From NCBI GenBank assembly GCA_900768735.1, contig CAAGDZ010000384.1, positions 1 through 6,998 of the forward strand: 6,998 nt of DNA, in the 5' to 3' direction. Made by a program: the position numbers and the translations under genes. Of the stretch, positions 1 through 5,652 are shown piece after piece. The notes under the pieces are model-generated. The model was given only the letters and a program-made list of their open reading frames with translations. It made no database searches and was not told where the DNA came from. The DNA is from Oscillospiraceae bacterium (lineage in GTDB: Bacteria > Bacillota > Clostridia > Oscillospirales > Ruminococcaceae). Positions within the stretch are counted from its first letter, which is position 1. Every line of letters starts with the position of its first letter.

Positions 1-18
1 CTGAAATGAGGATTTTTT

Positions 19-924
19 ATGATTTTTTCTGAACTTAACGCCATCACAGAGGAAACCGGTCTTTCCTTTGACGGCGAAAACGCCATTCTCGGCGGTATCA
101 AAAACAACATACCGGTTGCGGTCTTTGACAACACCGCGCAGCACAGATTTGACATTATCTGCGGCGCTATGCTCACCGACAGCATTATCCCTCAGGTAAC
201 GTCGCTTACGGAAAGCTTTCCTAAAAAAACGGTGCTCGGTATAGAAAACGCAGACGGCTGTCTTAAAATATACTGCAAGGGATATAACCTTATGCAGGAA
301 AATCTGCCGCTGTTAATCGGATTTTTAGAAAAACTCACCGCGCTTTGCGATGAAAACAAAATTTCGGTGACAGAGCTTGACTATGAAGAGATAACAAGCC
401 TCTCCTCCTACGCTGTCATCACCAAAAAGGCTCCCGCCAAAAAGCCCGCCGCTAAAGGTGAAAAGCAACCGCCGAATATAAAGGACACCTTAAAGGGGGT
501 GCTTGGCGGCTGTATCGGTCTTTTGCTCGGCTGCAGCATATTTGTTGTATTCATACTCCTGTCGGATATTGTCGGCTGGATTGGCGGAGTGGTCATGTCG
601 GCGGCGGTTATATCGATGTACACCGTGTTCAGCCGCAAGCTGAGGGCGTCCGACGCTATGATATGCGCCGTGATGATTTTGTTCGGCTGGGGCTTTTCAA
701 ACACCTTTGCGTATCTGTTCAGGATATTCTTAAACCTCAGCGAAGCCGACAAGGGCGTAAATCTGTTCGGGATAATAAACAACCTCGGATATTATGCCAC
801 AACCTACTACGAATACACAAACCTGTTCTCAAACAGCCTGCTTGTAAGCTTTGTATTTGTCGTTGCGGGCGCTGTAGGAAGCTATATGTTCTATTATAAG
901 TATCACCCGCGCGATATGTACTGA
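19..924 (+). CDS. Unrecognised membrane protein, soluble N-terminal half plus four helices
   Basis: A 301-residue protein that I do not recognise. Residues 1-130 look soluble and mixed alpha/beta. Residues 136-152 are a Lys/Ala/Pro-rich linker (KKAPAKKPAAKGEKQPP). Four hydrophobic segments follow at about 158-182, 184-204, 211-238 and 272-293, and the C-terminus is short and charged (YKYHPRDMY). There is no signal peptide, so the N-terminal half is probably cytoplasmic; this is inference. The ATG at 19 is preceded by GAGG at 8-11 with 7 nt spacing, which supports this start. The gene is complete and ends with TGA just before a strong terminator shared with the convergent ribosomal operon. Whatever lies upstream, including its promoter, is outside the window. 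No catalytic motif is visible. I am confident that it is a gene and cannot give a function. Confidence 0.85.
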   Translation: MIFSELNAITEETGLSFDGENAILGGIKNNIPVAVFDNTAQHRFDIICGAMLTDSIIPQVTSLTESFPKKTVLGIENADGCLKIYCKGYNLMQENLPLLIGFLEKLTALCDENKISVTELDYEEITSLSSYAVITKKAPAKKPAAKGEKQPPNIKDTLKGVLGGCIGLLLGCSIFVVFILLSDIVGWIGGVVMSAAVISMYTVFSRKLRASDAMICAVMILFGWGFSNTFAYLFRIFLNLSEADKGVNLFGIINNLGYYATTYYEYTNLFSNSLLVSFVFVVAGAVGSYMFYYKYHPRDMY

Positions 925-966
925 TATTCGCCGTAATGTACATAAAATTCAACAAAATATACTTAA

Positions 967-993
967 AAACACGCCCGCAAAACGGGCGTGTTT
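967..993. terminator. Bidirectional intrinsic terminator between convergent genes
   Basis: A perfect 11-bp stem (AAACACGCCCG at 967-977, CGGGCGTGTTT at 983-993) encloses a 5-nt loop. It is followed on the plus strand by TTTCTTTT and on the minus strand by TTTTTAAGT. It lies between the stop of the plus-strand membrane protein gene and the stop of rplT, so it probably ends transcription from both directions. Confidence 0.9.
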
Positions 994-1000
994 CTTTTGA

Positions 1001-1354
1001 TTAAAGAGCTGCCTTTGCCTTTTCAACAAGTGCAGTAAATGCCGCAGGGTCGCTGATAGCGATTTCGGAGAGCATTTTTCTGTTAAGGCTGATACCAGCT
1101 TTTTTAAGACCGTTGATGAACGAAGAATAGTTCACACCGTTCATCTTGCAGGCTGCGGAAATTCTGGTAATCCAAAGACGTCTGAAATCTCTTTTCTTTA
1201 AACGTCTGCTGATATATGCGTACTGACCTGACTTCCAAACGGCTTCCTTAGCAGTCTTGAAAAGTCTGCTCTTGCCGCCCCAATAGCCCTTTGCCAGCTT
1301 TAATGTTTTATTTCTTCTCTTACGGGTTGCTAATGCACCTTTAATACGAGCCAT
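1001..1354 (-). CDS. rplT: 50S ribosomal protein L20
   Basis: 117 residues, the usual length for bacterial L20. It binds 23S rRNA early in assembly of the large subunit. The family pattern is clear: MARIKG at the N-terminus, LKLAKGYWGGKSRLF at about 18-32, and SRRLKKRDFRRLWITRISAA at about 49-68 with the very basic rRNA-binding helix. The ATG at 1354 has AGGAGG at 1364-1369 with 9 nt spacing. It is the last gene of the infC-rpmI-rplT operon, 56 nt after rpmI, and ends against the terminator at 967-993. In Bacillus, L20 also represses its own operon by acting on the infC leader. The leader here has the parts needed for the same control, but L20 binding is inference. Confidence 0.98.
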   Translation of the reverse strand: MARIKGALATRKRRNKTLKLAKGYWGGKSRLFKTAKEAVWKSGQYAYISRRLKKRDFRRLWITRISAACKMNGVNYSSFINGLKKAGISLNRKMLSEIAISDPAAFTALVEKAKAAL

Positions 1355-1381
1355 CTTATTTATCCTCCTGTTTTAAATATT

Positions 1382-1400
1382 GCGTCTGTCAAACAGCCGC
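1382..1400 (-). other. Hairpin between rpmI and rplT
   Basis: An imperfect inverted repeat (GCGTCTGT at 1382-1389, ACAGCCGC at 1393-1400) gives an 8-bp stem with one mismatch and a 3-nt loop in the 56-nt gap between rpmI and rplT. No clean U-tract follows on the minus strand, so it does not look like a terminator. It could be an RNA processing or stability element. Confidence 0.4.
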
Positions 1401-1410
1401 CGATTATGGT

Positions 1411-1617
1411 TTATTTGTAAGGTATAAGCTTCTTAACCTCTGCAACGTTTGTCTTGTCGCAATATCCGGCTGCACGGTTGATACGTTTTCTCTTTGTAGC
1501 CTTCTGAGTAAGTCTGTGACGGCGGTTAGTCTTCTGGTACTTTATCTTGCCGTTTTTAGAAATGTTAAAACGCTTCTTAGCACCGCTGTGGGTTTTGATT
1601 TTAATTTTCTTTGCCAT
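1411..1617 (-). CDS. rpmI: 50S ribosomal protein L35
   Basis: 68 residues, slightly longer than the 64-66 typical of the family. It is a small, very basic protein of the large ribosomal subunit. The family hallmarks are visible: KIKTHSGAKKRF near the N-terminus, then a Lys/Arg-rich stretch (NRRHRLTQKATKRKR) and a C-terminal VKKLIPYK. The ATG at 1617 is preceded by AAGGAGG at 1626-1632 with 8 nt spacing. It lies 31 nt downstream of infC and 56 nt upstream of rplT, the conserved IF3-L35-L20 order, and has no promoter of its own that I can see. Confidence 0.97.
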   Translation of the reverse strand: MAKKIKIKTHSGAKKRFNISKNGKIKYQKTNRRHRLTQKATKRKRINRAAGYCDKTNVAEVKKLIPYK

Positions 1618-1648
1618 TGTGGGGTCCTCCTTATTTGATTTTCACCGA

Positions 1649-2203
1649 TTAGTTTTCGGTGTCCTTTTTCGCTTTCTTGACTGTACCTGCACTCTTGGGA
1701 GCAACAACCGCCATGTAGTTTTTGCCCTCGAGCTTTGCAGGCTTTTCGGAAGCGCCGTAATCAGCTACAGTTTCCATGAACTTTTTCATCAGGTCCTCGC
1801 ACAAATTCATGTGAGAAAGCTCTCTGGCGCGTCTGAAGCGGATTTTGATTCTTACCTTATCGCCGTTTTTAAGGAACTTAATCGCCTGATTGGCCTTTGT
1901 GTTGAAGTCGTTGGTGTCGATGTTCAGCGACATCTGAATTTCCTTAAGCTCAGCCTGCTTCTGGTTTTTTCTCGCTTCCTTTTCTTTCTTGGACTGCTCA
2001 AAGCGGTATTTACCGTAATCCATGATACGGCATACCGGAGGGTTGCCCTGCGGAGCGATTAAAACGAGGTCAAGATTAGCTTCGATTGCCATGTCAAGAG
2101 CCTGCGCCGAAGACATAATACCGAGCTGCTCATTGTCAGCGCCGATTACACGGACTTCTTTTTCGGTTATCTCTTCGTTGATGAGCTGTTCTTTTGTGCT
2201 GAT
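1649..2203 (-). CDS. infC: Translation initiation factor IF-3, AUC start codon
   Basis: 184 residues from the proposed start. IF3 binds the 30S subunit, prevents premature 50S joining and discriminates against non-canonical start codons. The N-terminal domain (about 1-68) has LINEEI and CRIMDYGKYRF. A charged linker helix (about 69-90) and the C-terminal domain (about 91-170, with KVRIKIRF) follow. Family homology begins right at STKEQLINEE. No ATG, GTG or TTG lies there with a ribosome binding site. The in-frame ATC at 2203-2201 sits 8 nt after an excellent site (2210-2221), so AUC is chosen. The in-frame GTG at 2212-2210 lies inside that site, and the open frame back to a TTG at 2362 is leader RNA. 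Non-canonical infC starts are known in other bacteria (AUU in E. coli and B. subtilis) and let IF3 repress itself. RFRRARE at about 122-128 is one residue longer than the usual RFRGRE. Confidence 0.95.
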   Translation of the reverse strand: MSTKEQLINEEITEKEVRVIGADNEQLGIMSSAQALDMAIEANLDLVLIAPQGNPPVCRIMDYGKYRFEQSKKEKEARKNQKQAELKEIQMSLNIDTNDFNTKANQAIKFLKNGDKVRIKIRFRRARELSHMNLCEDLMKKFMETVADYGASEKPAKLEGKNYMAVVAPKSAGTVKKAKKDTEN

Positions 2204-2209
2204 ATTAAG

Positions 2210-2221
2210 CACCGCCTTTCT
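2210..2221 (-). promoter_or_regulatory. Ribosome binding site that fixes the infC AUC start
   Basis: AGAAAGGCGGTG on the minus strand matches the anti-Shine-Dalgarno complement AGAAAGGAGGTG at 11 of 12 bases. The core GGCGG ends 8 nt before ATC at 2203-2201. This spacing is the main argument for the non-canonical start. Confidence 0.8.
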
Positions 2222-2240
2222 GAAAACAAAATGGTTTATG

Positions 2241-2286
2241 CAAAACAAAAAGCGTGAAAAACCGCTAAAGCTGATTCTCTCACGCT
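2241..2286 (-). terminator. Intrinsic terminator inside the infC leader (attenuator)
   Basis: Minus-strand AGCGTGA (2286-2280) pairs with TCACGCT (2257-2251). Further inner pairing, with G-U pairs and a bulge, closes on a GC-TTTA-GC tip. A U-rich run, TTTTGTTTTG (2250-2241), follows at once. It lies about 40 nt before the infC start codon, so termination here would switch off the whole operon. Confidence 0.8.
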
Positions 2287-2413
2287 GTACAAATATAACA
2301 GACGGCAGTATTCTGCCATCGGAAATTCTGTAATTACCGCATTGAGCAGCCTTTCGGCGCAAATGGGTGAGAGTGCTTCTCTGCTTTTGTTTTACAATTT
2401 AATTTACCGTATG

Positions 2414-2442
2414 ATTATACAACATATTTTCTTTGTTGTCAA
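2414..2442 (-). promoter_or_regulatory. Consensus sigma-A promoter of infC-rpmI-rplT
   Basis: Minus-strand TTGACA (2442-2437), a 17-nt spacer, and TATAAT (2419-2414) form an exact consensus promoter. Transcription should start near 2404-2410. The -35 box lies about 20 nt past the stop of the upstream membrane protein gene, with no clear terminator between, so some read-through into the leader is possible. Confidence 0.9.
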
Positions 2443-2460
2443 TAGTTTTTTCAAAATTTT

Positions 2461-2898
2461 TTACGCTTTCCGCACTTTTGGTATCGTTTCTTTAATATCC
2501 GTCACCGCAAGCAAAGCGCAGCAGACGATATTTAATGCCAATGCGGCAGCGGAAATAATAAGTCCGAAGCCCATAGTTGAAGCGGTTACGCCGCCTTTTA
2601 TAACAGAAACGGTTTCAAAAGCCGCCGCACCGAGCGCCGCGAAAACCGACAGTAAGCGGCACAAAGCAGTCGAAAGCCTGTTATTCCATTTTACAATTGC
2701 AAAATACATCTCAAAGCAAAAGCACGCCGCGGGAATAACCCACAACTCTCCTCCGATAAAGGCAAGTCCCTCCTGCACCTTTACGCCGCTGAGATTGTAC
2801 CACGGGAACAGAAATCCGGCAAAATGAATGGCAAGGCTTATAAAAAACAGACAAAGCATTAAGTTTCGTTTTGATAAAGTGATGTTAAGATTGTTCAT
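2461..2898 (-). CDS. Small four-helix membrane protein of unknown function
   Basis: 145 residues, not recognised. Hydrophobic segments at about 13-33, 49-70, 78-98 and 106-132 suggest four membrane helices. A short basic N-terminus (MNNLNITLSKRN) and a basic C-terminal tail (IKETIPKVRKA) both favour the cytoplasmic side. The loop between helices 1 and 2 is short and contains FPWYNLSGVKVQEG. The ATG at 2898 has AGGAG at 2907-2911 with 8 nt spacing. It begins 38 nt after the M20 peptidase stop with no terminator between, so the two are probably co-transcribed. It could be a membrane partner of that enzyme or simply an operon neighbour; nothing in the sequence decides. No catalytic motif is seen. 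Confidence 0.8.
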   Translation of the reverse strand: MNNLNITLSKRNLMLCLFFISLAIHFAGFLFPWYNLSGVKVQEGLAFIGGELWVIPAACFCFEMYFAIVKWNNRLSTALCRLLSVFAALGAAAFETVSVIKGGVTASTMGFGLIISAAALALNIVCCALLAVTDIKETIPKVRKA

Positions 2899-2936
2899 TG
2901 TGTGTTCTCCTGAGAAAAAAGATGATTATTGTATAG

Positions 2937-4418
2937 TTACAGCTCCGAGCCGTAGTTTTTTATAAAATCGTGATAGAAGACTACTGCGCGCTCCAATGAT
3001 TCGACATTGATATTCTCATTTATCGCGTGAGCGGAATTAAGCTGTGCGCCCGTCATCATCAGCGGCACAAACCTCAGTACACAGTCGCATATCTTGGTAT
3101 AGTGCCGCGAGTCGGTACCCGCAAGCATTACATAGGGTATCTGCGGGATATTGCCGAAGGTCTCCTTTATACACTTTCCGACATATTTATACGCATAGCA
3201 GTTCATATCCGCCATCGGCGGCACATCAAAGCCTGCGAGCATTTCCATGGAAATGCCGAGCTTGTGGCAGAGCTTTCCGAGCTTTTTATACGACTGCGGG
3301 AGCGGCTCATGTACCATAAAACGGCAGTTTGCCGTGACAGACGCGTGCTCGGGGATAACGTTTGCTCCGCGGCTGCCCTCTGCCATTGTGAAAATGCAGG
3401 TAGTCTTTACTACCGCACCGGCAGGGCCGCCTATCCTGTGCATGATGTACGGTGCTATCGGCGCGAACAACCACAGATTACCATATAAAAAACGGTGTCT
3501 GAAATGGTGCATATACGGTGACATAGCCTTGTACTGTACCCTTGCGGGCTTGGTTATGCGCTTTTTGAACGGATTTTTGTGCTCGATTATGTATATCAGC
3601 TTTCCGAGCTTTGAAAACGGGTTGTTGTTGAACGGTACACTCGCGTGCCCGCCTGGACTTGTCGCGGTAAACTTGATATTTGCTCTGCCCTTTTCAAGTA
3701 TGCCTATCATGGCGTTGTGTGCGACCATTCTGCCCTTGTCCTTGTCCTCGTAGGACACGACCGAGCCTCCCTCGTCCATGACAAGGTCAAAGCGTATGCC
3801 CTTTTCATACAGATACTCAACGGTCTTGACCGCGCCGTCGCCGGTTATCTCCTCGTTGTTGGAGCTTGCAACATACACATCGCAGACGGGAGTAAAATCC
3901 TCCTTGATAAGCTCCTCGACGCTTTCAAGTATTGCGCAGAGCGCGCCCTTTGTATCTACCGTGCCCCTGCCCCATATCTTGCCGTCGGCTATATCTCCCG
4001 AAAACGCCTCATGCTTCCACTTGCCGTCGGCGGGCACTACGTCCTGATGCGACATAAGCAGAATTGGGTTGCGTGAGCTGTCTCTTCCCTTCCATTTAAA
4101 GAGCAGTGCGCCGTCTATATCGACGCGCTCGCATACTCTATGGATATTCGGGTACAGCTGCTCTAGCAAATCATGGAATTTATATATCTGCGTTTTATCG
4201 TCCACACCGCGTATGCTCACGGTGGGTACTTTTATTATTTCCGATAAATGAGCCGCGTGGGTATCGACATCTATTCCGTCCCTGTCGGGGTAAAACTCCT
4301 TGTCGTCCTCAAACTCCTTTTTCATCACAATAGCTCTTATTGCCGCGATTCCGACAAGCACGGCGAACAGAGCGACAACAGCACAAAGTATATACAAAAC
4401 AACCGTTAATGCTTCCAC
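2937..4418 (-). CDS. Membrane-anchored M20 metallopeptidase, CPS1/PM20D1 type
   Basis: 493 residues from a GTG start. M20 enzymes are two-zinc hydrolases that cleave peptide or acyl-amino-acid bonds. A hydrophobic helix at about 4-30 anchors the protein. The core follows: SHQDVVPAD (H124, D126), GRGTVDTKG (zinc-bridging D155), NNEE (catalytic E189, metal E190), VMDEGG (D215), SPGGHASVPF (H258 in the lid domain), GTDSRHY (about 435-441) and SAHAINENI (metal H464). All key residues are present. The N-terminal anchor, the GTDSRHY motif and the NLWLF segment resemble yeast CPS1 and animal PM20D1, which act on dipeptides or N-acyl amino acids; the substrate here is unknown. GTG at 4418 has AAGGG at 4427-4431 with 8 nt spacing. 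A TTG at 4439 would add seven residues but lacks a ribosome binding site. It is followed by a small membrane protein gene. Confidence 0.92.
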   Translation of the reverse strand: MEALTVVLYILCAVVALFAVLVGIAAIRAIVMKKEFEDDKEFYPDRDGIDVDTHAAHLSEIIKVPTVSIRGVDDKTQIYKFHDLLEQLYPNIHRVCERVDIDGALLFKWKGRDSSRNPILLMSHQDVVPADGKWKHEAFSGDIADGKIWGRGTVDTKGALCAILESVEELIKEDFTPVCDVYVASSNNEEITGDGAVKTVEYLYEKGIRFDLVMDEGGSVVSYEDKDKGRMVAHNAMIGILEKGRANIKFTATSPGGHASVPFNNNPFSKLGKLIYIIEHKNPFKKRITKPARVQYKAMSPYMHHFRHRFLYGNLWLFAPIAPYIMHRIGGPAGAVVKTTCIFTMAEGSRGANVIPEHASVTANCRFMVHEPLPQSYKKLGKLCHKLGISMEMLAGFDVPPMADMNCYAYKYVGKCIKETFGNIPQIPYVMLAGTDSRHYTKICDCVLRFVPLMMTGAQLNSAHAINENINVESLERAVVFYHDFIKNYGSEL

Positions 4419-4480
4419 AACTATTTCCCTTTTCGTCAATATATGATTGCACCGGTATAAGCGGCGCTTTTACTGATTTT

Positions 4481-4509
4481 ATTCTATCACATATTGGCGT
4501 TTTTTGCAA
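4481..4509 (-). promoter_or_regulatory. Probable promoter of the M20 peptidase gene
   Basis: Minus-strand TTGCAA (4509-4504), a 17-nt spacer ending in TGTGA, and TAGAAT (4486-4481) resemble a sigma-A promoter with an upstream TG-type element. The predicted start near 4474 gives a leader of about 55 nt to GTG at 4418. It lies just after the XRE gene stop. No terminator is visible between the two genes, so read-through is also possible. Confidence 0.6.
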
Positions 4510-4518
4510 TAGAAACAG

Positions 4519-5418
4519 TTATTTTTCCTTTACACCGAATATCATAGTAACTATTGCACAGAGTATGCCGCCCACGGGGAAAACTACCCAGCCTATATTC
4601 CACAGCTCGCCGAGAAATCCCATCAGCAGATACGCTATTGTCGCGGTCAGCATAATAACGCCGCAGATTGTAGACGAGAGCTTTTCGCGCGGGGATTTGT
4701 CGGGGTTGTTCTCTTTATTGTAGCTCTCAATATCGTACTTTGCGTACTGCATACCCGCGTAGATAAACATACACGCGCCGACATTCACGCACACAAGCAA
4801 AAGCGCCGTAAACAGGCAGTCAAAGCGGTCGCGGTCGGCAAAGAGCTCGGGCGTGGGTATTGCTTCGCGTACCATCAGCAGGATAACGCCCGCAAGCACT
4901 ATTACAGTAGCCGCCGCAATAAGCACGGGGAATTTTGCCTTGAAGCGCTTTATCTCGTTTTCGCTGTAAAAGGGCTTTATCTGCGGGTTATCCTTTACAA
5001 AAGTGCCGTGTCGTATGCCGGAAACGATAAATACCGCCGCGCTTATCGCTACAAACAGCATGAAAACTGCACCCGCGATAATCTCGCTTATTGAAAAGGC
5101 GTACAACAAAAGCAGTACAACAACCCCCGCAAGTATAATTGACACACCCGCGCATATCGACCTTGTAAAGCCGTTCATCTCCTTGTCATAGCCCGTGGTG
5201 TCCTCGGCGCTCTCGATCGGAGCGTCACCCTTTATAAGCGTATCCATAGTACATCCGAACAGCTCGCTGAGCTTTATCAGCTTGTCGGTTTCGGGAAAAG
5301 CCGCGTCCGACTCCCACTTTGATACGGTCTGGCGCGATACCTCCATAGTCTCCGCCAGATCCTCCTGCGTAAGATTGTTCCTTTTTCTTAAAAACTGGAT
5401 ATTTGTTCCTAAACTCAT
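4519..5418 (-). CDS. XRE-family HTH regulator with six C-terminal membrane helices
   Basis: 299 residues. Residues 5-64 are a Cro/C1-type helix-turn-helix: helix 2 is TQEDLAETM (17-25) and recognition helix 3 is SRQTVSKWE (28-36), then FPETDKLIKLSELFG and a TMDTLIKGD end typical of Clostridia XRE proteins. A linker leads to hydrophobic segments at about 87-108, 112-135, 163-183, 200-224, 248-269 and 274-296, so the DNA-binding domain should be tethered on the cytoplasmic side. Such membrane-linked XRE proteins are common in Firmicutes and mostly uncharacterised; the signal is unknown. ATG at 5418 is chosen because the HTH family begins there. AAGGG at 5430-5434 lies 11 nt upstream, rather far. 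The frame extends 14 codons further up to a TTG with no family similarity. It may control its own promoter or the divergently placed neighbours, but no operator is proven. Confidence 0.92.
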   Translation of the reverse strand: MSLGTNIQFLRKRNNLTQEDLAETMEVSRQTVSKWESDAAFPETDKLIKLSELFGCTMDTLIKGDAPIESAEDTTGYDKEMNGFTRSICAGVSIILAGVVVLLLLYAFSISEIIAGAVFMLFVAISAAVFIVSGIRHGTFVKDNPQIKPFYSENEIKRFKAKFPVLIAAATVIVLAGVILLMVREAIPTPELFADRDRFDCLFTALLLVCVNVGACMFIYAGMQYAKYDIESYNKENNPDKSPREKLSSTICGVIMLTATIAYLLMGFLGELWNIGWVVFPVGGILCAIVTMIFGVKEK

Positions 5419-5598
5419 AATACATTTTTCCCTTCTGATTTTTGCACTGCATAACTTCAAGCGCTGTCAAAACTATACCGCTTTTTTCATGTAAAGGCTA
5501 CCAACTGTGTGTTGCTTTTGAATATTTTTATGTAAACTTGCGGTTGCATTGCTTTAACAATGCGGGTTTGCGCGGCTTTCAAAATCATATAAAAAGTA
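5419..5598. other. Non-coding gap upstream of the XRE gene
   Basis: About 180 nt between the XRE start and the terminator of the next gene. On the minus strand it should hold the XRE promoter. A TATAGT (5477-5472) and a TTGACA (5470-5465) are present, but neither has a well-placed partner, so I do not call a promoter. A 6-bp hairpin GCATTG-CTTTAA-CAATGC lies at 5546-5563. The segment at 5456-5470 is a partial palindrome around AGCGCT and could be an operator. No convincing gene is seen. Confidence 0.5.
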
Positions 5599-5618
5599 AG
5601 GACGGCAAAAGCCGTCCT
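5599..5618 (-). terminator. Intrinsic terminator of the GT4/UPF0104 operon
   Basis: A perfect 8-bp stem (AGGACGGC at 5599-5606, GCCGTCCT at 5611-5618) with a 4-nt loop lies about 35 nt past the stop of the membrane protein gene. On the minus strand it is followed by TACTTTTTATAT, so it ends transcription of that operon before the XRE gene. Confidence 0.85.
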
Positions 5619-5652
5619 GAAATTCAATTACCGGATATTTACAGATAATGTC

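Larger units (their letters stand above)
2204..2407 (-). promoter_or_regulatory. infC leader RNA, probable L20-type attenuator
   Basis: About 200 nt lie between the predicted transcription start (near 2407) and the infC start codon. On the minus strand, in order: CTCTCAC (2373-2367); a small GCC-GAAA-GGC hairpin near 2350-2359; an 8-bp hairpin GATGGCAG-AATA-CTGCCGTC near 2302-2321; and a terminator hairpin (2251-2286). CTCTCAC is exactly complementary to GTGAGAG (2283-2277), which forms the 5' arm of the terminator, so an antiterminator and the terminator cannot form together. AAGC just 5' of CTCTCAC could also pair with GCTT just 3' of GTGAGAG. The Bacillus infC operon is known to be controlled by L20 through leader transcription attenuation. 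The arrangement fits that class. The L20 contact site itself is not identified here. Confidence 0.75.

Noticed and set aside
408..955. Minus-strand and alternate-frame readings over the first gene
   Set aside because: They are overlapped by a complete, well-initiated plus-strand gene and have no family features.
1643..1661. 6-bp hairpin CACCGA/TCGGTG across the infC stop codon
   Set aside because: It is short, with a 7-nt loop, largely inside coding sequence and has no U-tract; likely chance.
1547..2062. 171-codon plus-strand frame opposite rpmI and infC
   Set aside because: It is antisense to two certain genes, has biased low-quality composition and no ribosome binding site at its ATG.
2204..2362. 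Open frame extending infC upstream to a TTG at 2362
   Set aside because: It has no IF3 similarity, includes the terminator hairpin and its U-tract, and has no ribosome binding site at the TTG. It is leader RNA.
3027..4333. Several plus-strand frames opposite the M20 peptidase
   Set aside because: The minus strand carries a complete M20 enzyme with all catalytic motifs; the opposite frames are shadows rich in Cys, His and Arg.
5419..5460. 14-codon N-terminal extension of the XRE protein
   Set aside because: It starts at TTG without a binding site, and the HTH family begins at the ATG at 5418.
5442..5648. 68-codon plus-strand frame in the non-coding gap
   Set aside because: It runs through the terminator hairpin at 5599-5618, has no ribosome binding site and no recognisable protein features.
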